Source: Granulicella sp. L60 (GTDB lineage Bacteria; Acidobacteriota; Terriglobia; Terriglobales; Acidobacteriaceae). Taken from it: a DNA stretch of 56,912 nt. The stretch lies in contig NZ_LMUR01000015.1 of NCBI RefSeq assembly GCF_009765825.1, positions 1 to 56,912 of the forward strand. Reading direction: 5' to 3'. The notes under the pieces are model-generated. The model was not told where the DNA came from. It saw nothing but the letters and a program-made list of their open reading frames with translations, and did not search any database. The translations under genes were made by a program, and so were the position numbers. This document shows positions 35,586-44,561 of the stretch, in pieces (position 1 is the stretch's first letter; each line of letters begins with the position of its first letter).

Positions 35586-37424
35586 TCAAAAGGTGAACGC
35601 AAGCCCCGCCTGCAGAGTTCTCGGCGTCTGTGCCAGAAACAAGGTATGCCCGTCCGCCGACAGAAACGGCCGATACCCCTGCGCCATCAGGTTCGTCACG
35701 TCAACCGTAGCATCCAGGCCATGCGGCAGCAGCTTACCCAGCCGCAGCGCCTGCCTTAGATAGCAGCTGAAGTACGCGTCGTCACTGAACGGAGCATACG
35801 GATCGACCGCCGTCACAATCCGCGTCGGCTGCCATCGATACGCAACCCGCACCTTCGTTCCCGAGCGGATCACCCTCCCCCGCAGCGCAACCGTCGCCGT
35901 CTGACCATCCTCGGGTGCAAGATCACTCGCCATCCCCGGAAGCATGATCGTCACGCCATCCTTCGCCGCAAGCCCTGCCCCAATCCCGTACTCCACAGCC
36001 ATCCATATGCTGGGATTCAGAGGCTCCGACAACGTCACATGCAGACCCTGCGTCTTGTATCCCGCACCAAGAAGACGGAAGGTCCCATTCGTCGAATCCG
36101 TCATCATCCCATTCGCCGCCGGTACTCCGTCCTGCGTCATATCCGCCGCAACCGGCGCTCCGCCACCCGACACCGCCACCCGGTCCAGACGATCCCGATA
36201 GTACCCAACCTGGATCATCCCCTGCCCAACCTTCCGGCCAACAGACAGCTCCTGGTGAAGCCCACCCTCCGTCTGCATCCGTCCTTGGTACATCACCGCG
36301 ACCGGCAGCTCCTGCTGCATCGCATCCAGCCCGCCAAACGACTGCAGGTTCTGCGAGGTGGCCATCCTGTACCCAACCATCCACGTTCCCGTCGGATGCG
36401 CCGTCACCTTCAGAAACGGTCGCGAAGCCGAAGAATAACCTGCGGTCCGCACCACATACACGGTTCCTCCAGCCTCCACCTCGGCCATGTCGCCGATCTT
36501 CATCTGCTGGGCGCTGGCCATCTGAACCGCCTCCAGCCCCACCGTCCCATCCGAGGCCGTCAGCTCCGGATGCCACTGATAGTTCACCAGCGTGCGCGCC
36601 GAACCCGCAAACCCAAGGTTCGTCTGATATCGAGCAGCAACATCCGTCGATGGCTGACCCGAGAACGACCCAATCTGGCTGCCAATATCCGTTCTGAAAC
36701 TGACCGTGCCACCATCCGCGGTCGCTTCGTCGACGGCAACCACGTTATGCACGCCATTGCTGCCAAAGCCGCCGTCGCCATTGGTAATCTCAGCCTGACC
36801 CTTGGCCGCGCGTCGCGGCAGCTCCGTCACACTCGACGACACCATCAACACATCGCCATCATCGTCAACCATCCTTAAAATCGGACGATTCGCCGCAGAA
36901 CGCAGCGTCCACTTCCAGTCATCGTTCGGCTCATCCGCCTTCCGACGCTCCGCCGGCAACCATGTAGTCGATTCGAACAGCGTATTCAGCGTCAGATTCA
37001 CCACCGCCTGCGCGCCCGAGCTCAGCTGCAGGTCCCCCCGCATCGCCGGCACAAACAACGCCGCGCTTGCCCTTACCTCGTATCGTCCGGGAGTCAGGTG
37101 CGGAATAAAGTAGCGCCCGTGCAGATCCGTGAAGCCGGTCGAGATCAACGCCGTGTCAGCCGCAATCACCTGTACCAGTGCTCCAAGCTGCGCCACACCC
37201 TGCGCATCCCGGACCACACCCGTCACCGCAGCGTTCTGAGCCGCACAAAGGCCGACACCTGCAGTCATCAGCAGGATCGACAAGATCGCGATCTTCACCT
37301 GGGGTCGTTGCACAGTAATGCCGTCCTGCGCGTCGATAGCTTCTCCGAATGTCCCGCGCCCAAAAAAAGAAGGGAGCGTTTTACAGAGTGCGTCATAGAC
37401 CGGCGGTTGCATAACGATCAGCAT
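35586..37424 (-). CDS. Short receptor-like outer-membrane protein with carboxypeptidase-regulatory domain
   Basis: Up to 612 residues. A hydrophobic export segment (IAILSILLMTAGVGLCAAQ, about 43-61) leads into a CarboxypepD_reg-type domain (about 63-150, GVVRDAQGVAQLGALVQV). A plug-like part and a barrel-like part rich in alternating residues end with LQAGLAFTF, a typical outer-membrane C terminus. It is about half the length of Oar-like receptors, so it may be a reduced member of that family. The ATG at 37424 gives 42 residues before the signal; a GTG at 37313 would start just before it and looks better. No TonB box was identified. It is 29 bases downstream of the GWxTD gene on the same strand. 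Confidence 0.65.
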   Translation of the reverse strand: MLIVMQPPVYDALCKTLPSFFGRGTFGEAIDAQDGITVQRPQVKIAILSILLMTAGVGLCAAQNAAVTGVVRDAQGVAQLGALVQVIAADTALISTGFTDLHGRYFIPHLTPGRYEVRASAALFVPAMRGDLQLSSGAQAVVNLTLNTLFESTTWLPAERRKADEPNDDWKWTLRSAANRPILRMVDDDGDVLMVSSSVTELPRRAAKGQAEITNGDGGFGSNGVHNVVAVDEATADGGTVSFRTDIGSQIGSFSGQPSTDVAARYQTNLGFAGSARTLVNYQWHPELTASDGTVGLEAVQMASAQQMKIGDMAEVEAGGTVYVVRTAGYSSASRPFLKVTAHPTGTWMVGYRMATSQNLQSFGGLDAMQQELPVAVMYQGRMQTEGGLHQELSVGRKVGQGMIQVGYYRDRLDRVAVSGGGAPVAADMTQDGVPAANGMMTDSTNGTFRLLGAGYKTQGLHVTLSEPLNPSIWMAVEYGIGAGLAAKDGVTIMLPGMASDLAPEDGQTATVALRGRVIRSGTKVRVAYRWQPTRIVTAVDPYAPFSDDAYFSCYLRQALRLGKLLPHGLDATVDVTNLMAQGYRPFLSADGHTLFLAQTPRTLQAGLAFTF

Positions 37425-37453
37425 GCCGTGTCACGTTCTAAATCCGCACCTGC

Positions 37454-39193
37454 CTAATCTACATTGAACGGCGCAGATTCTGCGATCTGCTGCTTTGAAA
37501 CTCCATCATTGACCTTGATATTTACCTGATACTTGCCAGGCTGCAGACTTGCCAGCGGCAAACTCTTTTCAATCGTAACCTGATCCGCATTCGGATTCGT
37601 CTTCAGCGTCGACTCTTCGGTCTGCAGAATCGCCTTGTTCGTCGCCATATCCATAATCGAATACTCGATCGTAGCGCCGTTCTGTTTGCTCTTTTCGTCG
37701 ATACCAAGGTTATACACCTGCATCCAGAAGTTCAGATTCTGCGCCCTGTGGAAGGTTACCGGAACCGCCACCCCAGTCGGCACACGAGGACGAATGCGAG
37801 TATTTCCGATCACGAAATTCCCCGCGCCGATGTCCTTCGACGGAACCCGTTCCATCTGATCCGCCAGGATCAGCGAAGACGAAGCCAGTCGGTCGTCATC
37901 GTACCGGGGAACATTCAGACTGCGCTCCCACCTTCCGATATGGTCCGGATTATTGACGTCCTTGATCACAATCTCGATCTTGTACAGCCCCGGACGCAGC
38001 GGCAGCGACTTCCAATACACCGAAAGATCGTTCCTCTTGCGCGCCAGCAGCTCGCTCGGCACCTGCACATTCACCGTATCTTCGAAGGTCTCAATCGGCT
38101 TATGGTTCAGGTTCGAGACCCGCCCCAGAATATTCACGGTACCCATCGCTACGCCGTCTTTATTGGTGAACGTAATATCGCCGTTGCGAATCTGCAGCGT
38201 CAACGGCACGATCACCGTGTCGTTGGTCACCTTCACATAATCGGTACGCACATCGAAGAGAAACGGCGGTCCGGTCAGAATCTTCGAGGTGGCCATAAAC
38301 GCCTCCAGATCCTTGAACTTGATCTCCGGAGGAGCCATCAGCTTCGCGAAACGATCCAAACGGTCAAACTGTTTGCTCTGGTTCGAGGACGACATCGGCC
38401 CCGCTCCAAGCTGCTCCAGCCCGCCGCCCGAGAAACGGTCAGCCTTGGTCGACTGCCCCATCTGCTCATACATCGTCTGCCCGGCGCCCGGAACGTTCTT
38501 CAACGCGTCCTTCTCCGAACGGTCGATCGTCATGTGGTAGTCGCCGCACATGCAGGTGTCCACAAACTCGATGTCGATGTTGTCGCCGATTCCCTCAAGG
38601 TAACGGTAGTGCCACGTCTCAAAGGGGTACGTCGACGTATTGCCTCCACCCTCTTCCATCGGCCGCTCGTAGCTTCCGCCGCTCGGATGAGAGTCGATGC
38701 TGTCTGCCTTTCCATAGGCAATATAGATATGTCCGCGATCTGTCCGCCATCCCGGCTTACCCGCGGCAAAGTGCTCGTTCGCGTAAGCGATGCGTGCGTA
38801 GTGCTCCTCGCGATACTCGTTCTCAGGAGAGTCCGGATTCGGATTCCGCCGCAGCCAGAACTGCTCGATAAACTGGTCGCGCTCCTCGTCGTTGCTCAGG
38901 CTCTTGAACGCCTGCAACTCCTGGTCCGTGATGATCCAGCGCACATCCTCATCGACCCACTTCTTGTACGACCCCTTCAACTCTTCCTTCAAAGCCTTCT
39001 TCTGCGCGAGCTTCTCCTTATCCGTCAGCGGACGCTTCAACGGATCGGGCTTCTCGACGATCGCTGGGCTCTTATTCACGCCATCGGCCTGCGGCGCAGC
39101 GCCGGTCGTCTCCTGTGCTGCCAGCACACGTGCTCCTGTGATTACACAGAAGAGTAAAACTGTGCCTGTAAGAAAACGCCTCGAGGTGGTCAT
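37454..39193 (-). CDS. GWxTD-domain protein, exported
   Basis: 579 residues. A signal peptide (about 1-25, RRFLTGTVLLFCVITGARVLAAQ) is followed by a Lys-rich linker and the GWxTD domain (about 70-230). The domain includes RWIITDQELQAF, EQFWLRRNPNPD and the naming motif GWRTDRG, followed by IYIAYGKAD. A second half (about 290-579) is beta-rich, perhaps two Ig-like folds. The family is common in Acidobacteria and Bacteroidetes and has no established function. It is upstream of the short receptor-like gene on the same strand and divergent from the MacA-like gene, so it may work at the cell envelope with either. Confidence 0.85.
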   Translation of the reverse strand: MTTSRRFLTGTVLLFCVITGARVLAAQETTGAAPQADGVNKSPAIVEKPDPLKRPLTDKEKLAQKKALKEELKGSYKKWVDEDVRWIITDQELQAFKSLSNDEERDQFIEQFWLRRNPNPDSPENEYREEHYARIAYANEHFAAGKPGWRTDRGHIYIAYGKADSIDSHPSGGSYERPMEEGGGNTSTYPFETWHYRYLEGIGDNIDIEFVDTCMCGDYHMTIDRSEKDALKNVPGAGQTMYEQMGQSTKADRFSGGGLEQLGAGPMSSSNQSKQFDRLDRFAKLMAPPEIKFKDLEAFMATSKILTGPPFLFDVRTDYVKVTNDTVIVPLTLQIRNGDITFTNKDGVAMGTVNILGRVSNLNHKPIETFEDTVNVQVPSELLARKRNDLSVYWKSLPLRPGLYKIEIVIKDVNNPDHIGRWERSLNVPRYDDDRLASSSLILADQMERVPSKDIGAGNFVIGNTRIRPRVPTGVAVPVTFHRAQNLNFWMQVYNLGIDEKSKQNGATIEYSIMDMATNKAILQTEESTLKTNPNADQVTIEKSLPLASLQPGKYQVNIKVNDGVSKQQIAESAPFNVD

Positions 39194-39482
39194 AGTGGGG
39201 GTGGTACTCCTGTTACCAACAAGTATTGTAGAGCGGTTATAGCCTTGTTACAAGAGGAAGATACAGACCTGCCCTGCTATCATCGTCCATGCTCGGCGCG
39301 AAGCCTCGCAACGCCCGCCGTCCGGTCGGTTGCGCGTCTCGTTCCAGGCATGTTCGTAAGACGAATCTGCCCGGGAAAAAGTAACGGAACGTAAGGCCTT
39401 TTATCTTCGTATTATCTGACGTGATAGACCGCAATCTTCCCGTACCGCCGGCCATAAGCGGCTCGCGAAAGAGAAAGCAGCA
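39194..39482. other. Divergent spacer between GWxTD and macA-like genes
   Basis: 289 bases, no gene. Promoters for both neighbours should lie here. The stretch near 39360-39425 (AAGGCC, TATTATCTGACG) is AT-richer and is the best place for the macA-like promoter, but no defensible box pair was found. Confidence 0.35.
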
Positions 39483-40892
39483 ATGAATCTAAAGAAAATT
39501 ATCTTGATCGCTGTTGTCATCCTGGTCCTCGCCGGTATCGTCGCTGGTTCCATCCTGCACAATCAGGCCAGCGTCACCAAAGTCGCCACCGGAAAAGCCG
39601 TTCGTCAGGACCTGATCTCCATCGTCAACGGCACCGGCCAGATCAAGCCCAAGACCTACGTCAACATCGGCGCCACCGCCTTCGGACGCATCACCCACCT
39701 CTACGTCAAAGAGGGCGACCATGTGAAGTCCGGAACCATCCTCGCCACCGTCGAAAGCGTCCAGCCCCAAGCCACCGTCGAGGCCCAGCAGGCCACCATC
39801 GCCGCCTCGCGCACCGACATCACCAGCTACGTCGCCGCCGAAAAGACCGCCCAGGCCAACATCGCGCAGGGCGAGGCCGACCTCGAGCAGAAGAAGCTCG
39901 ACTACAACCGCTCCCAGTCCCTCTATAACGAAAAACTGATCGCCAAGCAGGACTTCGACGCCAAAAAAGCCGCCTACGACATGGCCGTCGCCACCCTCGA
40001 TCAGCGTCAGGCCGCACTCGCCCAGGCCAACGCCCAGACCGACTCGCAGCGCGGCCACATGAATCAGGCCGTAGCCAGCCAGCGCGCCAACTACGACGCA
40101 CTCGACAAGACCATCAGCCGCGCCCCCTTCGACGCCCTCGTCACCAACGTCCCCGTTCGCGAGGGTGAAACCGTCGTCCTCGGCATTCAGAACGCCGAAG
40201 GATCCACCCTCATGACCCTCGCCGACATGTCCGTCATCACCGCCGAGGTCAAGGTCGATGAGACCGACATCGTCAACGTCTCCATGAACCAGACCGCCGA
40301 CGTCACCGTCGATGCCCTGCCCGGCCGCATCTTCAAAGGCCATGTCACCGAGGTCGGCGATCAGGCCCTCCTCCGCACCACCGGCATCGCCACCAGCCAG
40401 AGCACCACAGGCACCGAAGAGGCCAAGGACTTCAAGGTCGTCGTCACCTTGGATAGAATCCCCGGCCAGAACAACGACGATCTCCGCCCCGGTCTCTCGG
40501 CCACCGCCAAGATCACCACCGCGAACAAGCCGAACGCCCTCATCATCCCCATCCAGGCGCTCATCCAGCGCGACCCCGCCACCGAAAAAGAACTCGCCGC
40601 AAACGCCGGCAAGCCCCACGTCGTCAACACCTCAGCTCCCGCAGCACCAACCAGCAAGCAGCAGCTTGTCCAGGGCGTCTACCTCCTCCAGGCAGACCAC
40701 AAAAAACTGCGCGCCGTCTTCGTCCCCGTCACCACCGGCATCACCGGCGCAACCGACATCGAAGTCCTCGGCGGCCTCAAAGAAGGTGACGAGATCGTTA
40801 CCGGACGCTACAGAATCTTGCGTGGCCTTAAGAGCGGAACCATCGTCAAACGAGACAACAGTGTCGAGACCACCGACACCGACAAATCTTGA
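39483..40892 (+). CDS. MacA/HlyD-type periplasmic adaptor (membrane fusion protein)
   Basis: 469 residues. An N-terminal membrane anchor (about 5-26) is followed by a lipoyl-like half-motif (GRITHLYVKEGDHVKSG), a long helical hairpin (about 95-200, Ala/Gln-rich with heptads), the returning lipoyl half (TISRAPFDALVTNVPVREG) and a beta-barrel domain. Adaptors of this class link an inner-membrane ABC or RND pump with an outer-membrane channel. The next gene encodes an ABC ATPase of the MacB/LolD type, which favours an ABC pump. The C terminus has a Pro/Ala-rich insert (about 375-395) not usual for MacA. No outer-membrane factor is in the window. Confidence 0.88.
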   Translation: MNLKKIILIAVVILVLAGIVAGSILHNQASVTKVATGKAVRQDLISIVNGTGQIKPKTYVNIGATAFGRITHLYVKEGDHVKSGTILATVESVQPQATVEAQQATIAASRTDITSYVAAEKTAQANIAQGEADLEQKKLDYNRSQSLYNEKLIAKQDFDAKKAAYDMAVATLDQRQAALAQANAQTDSQRGHMNQAVASQRANYDALDKTISRAPFDALVTNVPVREGETVVLGIQNAEGSTLMTLADMSVITAEVKVDETDIVNVSMNQTADVTVDALPGRIFKGHVTEVGDQALLRTTGIATSQSTTGTEEAKDFKVVVTLDRIPGQNNDDLRPGLSATAKITTANKPNALIIPIQALIQRDPATEKELAANAGKPHVVNTSAPAAPTSKQQLVQGVYLLQADHKKLRAVFVPVTTGITGATDIEVLGGLKEGDEIVTGRYRILRGLKSGTIVKRDNSVETTDTDKS

Positions 40893-41016
40893 TGCCAGAT
40901 CGTAACGCCTAGCTCTAACGCTCAGCCACCGGCCACGGGTGTTTCAAGGAGCATCCCGGAACCATTGCCTCCACCAAAACGTACTATCCTGAAACAGGCA
41001 CGAACCGGAGAACCGG

Positions 41017-41781
41017 ATGGCTATCGAAACCGCAGTCGAATCTCCCATCACCACCAGCAACGCCTCCGGTCCAAACGCCGGAGACGTCATCGTCACCGAC
41101 AATCTCTGGAAGACCTATGAGATGGGCGACCAGCAGGTGCACGCTCTGCGCGGCGTCAACCTCCGCATCCGCCATAACGAGTACGTCGCCATCATGGGCC
41201 CCTCCGGCTCAGGAAAATCCACGCTGATGAACCTCATCGGCTGCCTCGACTCACCCTCCCAGGGCCGCTACTGGCTCAACGGCCACGACGTCTCCGAGCT
41301 CAACGACGACGAGCTCGCCCGCATCCGCAACAAGGAGATCGGCTTCGTCTTCCAGACCTTCAACCTCCTCGCCCGCGCCACCTCGCTCCACAACGTCGAG
41401 CTTCCCCTCATCTACAACGGCACGCCCGCCGCCGAGCGCACGGCCCGCGCCAAAGCCGTTCTCGAGTCCGTCAACCTCGGCTCCCGCATGATGCACAAGC
41501 CCAACGAGCTCTCCGGCGGTCAGCGCCAGCGCGTCGCCATCGCCCGCGCCCTCGTCAACAAACCCTCCATCATCCTCGCCGACGAACCCACCGGAAACCT
41601 CGACTCCAAGACTGGCGTCGAGATCATGGCCCTCTTCGACGACCTCCACGCCCAGGGCAACACCATCGTCGTCGTCACCCACGAGCCCGACATCGCCGAG
41701 TACGCCCACCGCATCATCACCATCCGCGACGGCGTCGTCGCTGGAGACCACGCCTCCTCCCGTTTTCAGCCGCAACCGTAA
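41017..41781 (+). CDS. MacB/LolD-type ABC transporter ATPase, no permease beside it
   Basis: 254 residues, one ATPase domain. Walker A is GPSGSGKST, the Q loop FVFQTFNLL, signature [15 protein letters not shown], Walker [12 protein letters not shown] and the H loop VVVTHEPD. The sequence is typical of ATPases that pair with FtsX/MacB-type permeases. It lies 124 bases after the adaptor on the same strand, with GGAG before the ATG. The expected permease is missing: the next gene encodes an exported protein with no set of transmembrane helices. The permease must be encoded elsewhere, or the ATPase uses another partner. Confidence 0.93.
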   Translation: MAIETAVESPITTSNASGPNAGDVIVTDNLWKTYEMGDQQVHALRGVNLRIRHNEYVAIMGPSGSGKSTLMNLIGCLDSPSQGRYWLNGHDVSELNDDELARIRNKEIGFVFQTFNLLARATSLHNVELPLIYNGTPAAERTARAKAVLESVNLGSRMMHKPNELSGGQRQRVAIARALVNKPSIILADEPTGNLDSKTGVEIMALFDDLHAQGNTIVVVTHEPDIAEYAHRIITIRDGVVAGDHASSRFQPQP

Positions 41782-41851
41782 CAAACCAATCACTCGCAAC
41801 CTCTTTCCGCCCAAAGCCATCCGAAGCTGCCTCGCAGCCGTCTAAAATGGA

Positions 41852-44455
41852 ATGATGGCAATAAGACTTCGCCGTATCCGCGCCACGGTATCTCTGGCTG
41901 CCGTTCTGTTCTCCTGCCTCTATCTCCACGCCGACGGCGCACGCTTCGACCTCACCGGCCCCAAAGTGGAAGTCCACGTCACCCGCGCAGGCAAGACCCT
42001 GCCCATCGCTGAGGTCCCCAACCTCCAGCCCGGCGACAAGCTCTGGCTCCATCCCGACCTCCCCACCACCCAGTCCGTCCACTACCTGCTCGTCGCCGCC
42101 TTCCTCCGCGGCACCACCAACCCGCCCCCGGACAACTGGTTCTTCCGCATCGAAACCTGGAACAAAAAAGTCCAGGAAGAAGGCGTCGAGGTCATCGTCC
42201 CCAAAGAGGCCCAGCAGGTCATCCTCTTCCTCGCCCCTGAAACCGGCGGCGACTACAGCACCCTCCGCTCCGCCGTCAAAGGCCGCCCCGGCATCTTCGT
42301 CCGCGCCTCCCAGGACCTCGCCGCCGCCGGCTTTGAGCAGTCCCGCATCGAGACCTATCTCGCCGCCATCCGCCAGGTCCCGCCCTTCGACCCCAAGGCC
42401 CTCGCCGACCACTCCGACCTCCTCGCCCGCACCCTCAGTCTCAAGCCCAACGTTGACTGCTTCAAGCAGCCCGCAGACGTCCAGGCCACCTGCCTCACCC
42501 AGGCCGGCAATCAGACCCTCCTCGACGACGGCCACGGCCAGTCCGTCGCCGACGCACTCAACAGCGGACCCAACTCCGACCTCATCGCCCAGGCCAGCTA
42601 CACCCAGATGGCCGGCGCCGGTGCCTACAGCGCCTACGTCGGAGCCATCGTGGACCTCGTCCGCATCACCAGCGGCCTCCACACCGCCAAATACCAGTAC
42701 ATCCCCGCCATCGCCTTCCCCCAGGGCGAAGCCCTCAACCTCCGTCTCAACACCCCTCCCTCCTTTCACGATCCAAAATCCGTCATCGTGATCGGCCTTC
42801 CCGCCATCCAGGCCGCCGTTCCTCCACCCCTGCACCCAACTGACCCCACCCTCGTAAGCTGCCTCATCAAGCCCTCCGTCGTCCTTCCCCTCGACGGCGC
42901 TCCCCTCGTCTACTCCACCTCCCTCGCCCACGACCTCGTCCTCCACCTCGACGGCCCCGGCCAGGGCACGGACATTCCCCTCACCGCCGACGCCTTCGAA
43001 GGCGGCCTCGTCCTCGCCCACACCCCCGCCCGCCACGCCCTACCCGCCTCCTCCGATCCCGACAGCTCCACCCCGCCCGATCCAAAATCCGCAGCTCCGA
43101 CCCCGCCGCCCGCCACCGCGCACGGCAGCACCATCACCGGAACCATCCTCGGCTACTGGGGCTTCGATCCCTTCAAAGGCCCCACCCTCGTCCTCCAGAA
43201 CACCCCAGGCAAAGACTGGAAGCTCGCCGACGACGACCCCATGATCGCCGGACGCGAAAACCACCTCTCCCTCACCGCCAACGGCACCGCCTGCGTCGAA
43301 AAGATCACCCTCGACAACTCCGCCGATAAACACATCGACACCCAGTGGAAGGCCGCCGTCGGCAAACCCGACGTCATCGCCGTCACCGTCTCCCTCAAAT
43401 CCTTCGACCCCGGCTCCCTCCACCTCACCATCCACCAGTACGGCACCTCCAAGCCCGACACCGTCGCCGCCGAGACCTACTCCGAACCCGCCCGCCTCGT
43501 CTCCCTCGAGCTCCACGCCGGCGACACCACCGTCGACCTCACCGGCAACAGCCTCGACCAGGTCCAAAAGCTCACCATCAACGACCTCACCTTCACCCCC
43601 GCACCACCCAGCACGCCCTCCAACCAGGACACCGCCTCCCCCACCCCCGCGCCACTCAACCCAGACACCAACCTCCGCCTCACCCTCCCGCCCAACAGTC
43701 AGGCACCCAAGTTCCGCGTAGGCGACGCCCTCACCGCCCGCTTCACCCTCAAAGACGGCCGCACCCTCTTCCTCCCCGTCACCGTCGCTCCCCCGCGCCC
43801 CTCCGTCACCCTCCTCAGCAAGAGCATCGGCCAAGCCCCCAGCTCCTCCATCCACCTCACCGACCAGAACGATCTCCCCATCAATCAGCAGCTCGCCTTC
43901 TCCCTCCGCTCCATCATGCCCTTCCCGCGCACCGGCCAGATCGAGATCGCCAGCTCCGACGACTCACTCCACACCATGCTCAACGTCGCCGCCGGCAACC
44001 TCGTCCTCCAAAACCCCCACACCCTCCTCGCCACCCTCGACCCGCTCAAAGCCTTCGGCACCTCCGCCTTCGGCCCCCTCCGCGTCCGCCCCGTCTCCCC
44101 CGACGGCACCACCGGCGACTGGCTTCCCCTCGTCACCCTCGTCCGCCTCCCCGTCTTCACCGACATCCACTGCCCACCCGACGCCACCCAACCCTGCATC
44201 GTCGAAGGCTCCAGCCTCTACCTCGTCGACTCCATCTCCACCGACGCCGCCTTCACCACCCCCATCACCGTCCCCGAAGGATTCGTCGGCACAACCCTGA
44301 CCCTCCCCCGCCCCGCTAAAACCGGCTTCTTCGTCCGCCTCCGCGACGACCCCGCCGCCGCCAACACCGTCACCCTCCCCATCCAGACCCAGGCCGGCGC
44401 AGCCTCCCCCTCCACCAACACCGCCTCCGCACCCAAAAGCCCACCCAAAAGCTAA
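41852..44455 (+). CDS. Large exported protein of unknown function
   Basis: 867 residues. A signal peptide (about 1-28, ATVSLAAVLFSCLYLHADGA) is followed by a mostly beta-rich mature protein. The N-terminal 330 residues include a Cys pair (VDCFKQPADVQATC) and a segment VPNLQPGDKLWLHPDLP. Pro/Thr/Ser-rich linkers near 395-430 and 590-620 divide the chain into about three blocks, and the C terminus is another Ser/Pro/Ala-rich tail. I recognise no enzyme motif. It starts 70 bases after the ATPase gene, so it could be a component or substrate of that transport system. Codons end almost always in C, more than in any other gene here. Confidence 0.7.
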   Translation: MMAIRLRRIRATVSLAAVLFSCLYLHADGARFDLTGPKVEVHVTRAGKTLPIAEVPNLQPGDKLWLHPDLPTTQSVHYLLVAAFLRGTTNPPPDNWFFRIETWNKKVQEEGVEVIVPKEAQQVILFLAPETGGDYSTLRSAVKGRPGIFVRASQDLAAAGFEQSRIETYLAAIRQVPPFDPKALADHSDLLARTLSLKPNVDCFKQPADVQATCLTQAGNQTLLDDGHGQSVADALNSGPNSDLIAQASYTQMAGAGAYSAYVGAIVDLVRITSGLHTAKYQYIPAIAFPQGEALNLRLNTPPSFHDPKSVIVIGLPAIQAAVPPPLHPTDPTLVSCLIKPSVVLPLDGAPLVYSTSLAHDLVLHLDGPGQGTDIPLTADAFEGGLVLAHTPARHALPASSDPDSSTPPDPKSAAPTPPPATAHGSTITGTILGYWGFDPFKGPTLVLQNTPGKDWKLADDDPMIAGRENHLSLTANGTACVEKITLDNSADKHIDTQWKAAVGKPDVIAVTVSLKSFDPGSLHLTIHQYGTSKPDTVAAETYSEPARLVSLELHAGDTTVDLTGNSLDQVQKLTINDLTFTPAPPSTPSNQDTASPTPAPLNPDTNLRLTLPPNSQAPKFRVGDALTARFTLKDGRTLFLPVTVAPPRPSVTLLSKSIGQAPSSSIHLTDQNDLPINQQLAFSLRSIMPFPRTGQIEIASSDDSLHTMLNVAAGNLVLQNPHTLLATLDPLKAFGTSAFGPLRVRPVSPDGTTGDWLPLVTLVRLPVFTDIHCPPDATQPCIVEGSSLYLVDSISTDAAFTTPITVPEGFVGTTLTLPRPAKTGFFVRLRDDPAAANTVTLPIQTQAGAASPSTNTASAPKSPPKS

Positions 44456-44462
44456 CCGCTTG

Positions 44463-44552
44463 CTTTTGCTCTTGAGATAGCCCAAGGCTTTAGCCTTGGG
44501 TCTCTCATCATCGCAAAAAAGGGGGCTTTAGCCCCTGGGATATGCCTTCCTA
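44463..44552 (+). repeat. Double-hairpin dispersed repeat, copy 1
   Basis: Hairpin 1 is CCCAAGGCTTTAGCCTTGGG (44481-44500); hairpin 2 is GGGGCTTTAGCCCC (44522-44535). They are joined by a short linker and followed by ATGCCTTCCT. A second copy with the same order and orientation lies at 46907-46993. The two copies bracket hemD and the Crp/Fnr gene. Confidence 0.8.
44515..44536 (-). terminator. Terminator of hemD formed by hairpin 2 of the repeat
   Basis: On the minus strand, CAGGGGCTAAAGCCCC is followed by CTTTTTTG, a standard intrinsic terminator 26 bases past the hemD stop. The dispersed repeat is thus positioned to end hemD transcription. Confidence 0.7.
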
Positions 44553-44561
44553 TCAAACCAC

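Noticed and set aside
37748..39157. 469-codon plus-strand ORF opposite the GWxTD gene
   Set aside because: Arg/His/Val/Leu-rich shadow of a well-supported minus-strand gene.
39489..40619. Minus-strand 376-codon ORF opposite the macA-like gene
   Set aside because: Same composition artefact; the plus-strand product has full adaptor architecture.
41717..43855. Long minus-strand ORFs (439 and 271 codons) opposite the 867-residue protein gene
   Set aside because: Gly/Glu/Val-dominated composition is the mirror of the C-ending codon bias of the plus-strand gene; no motif or ribosome site.
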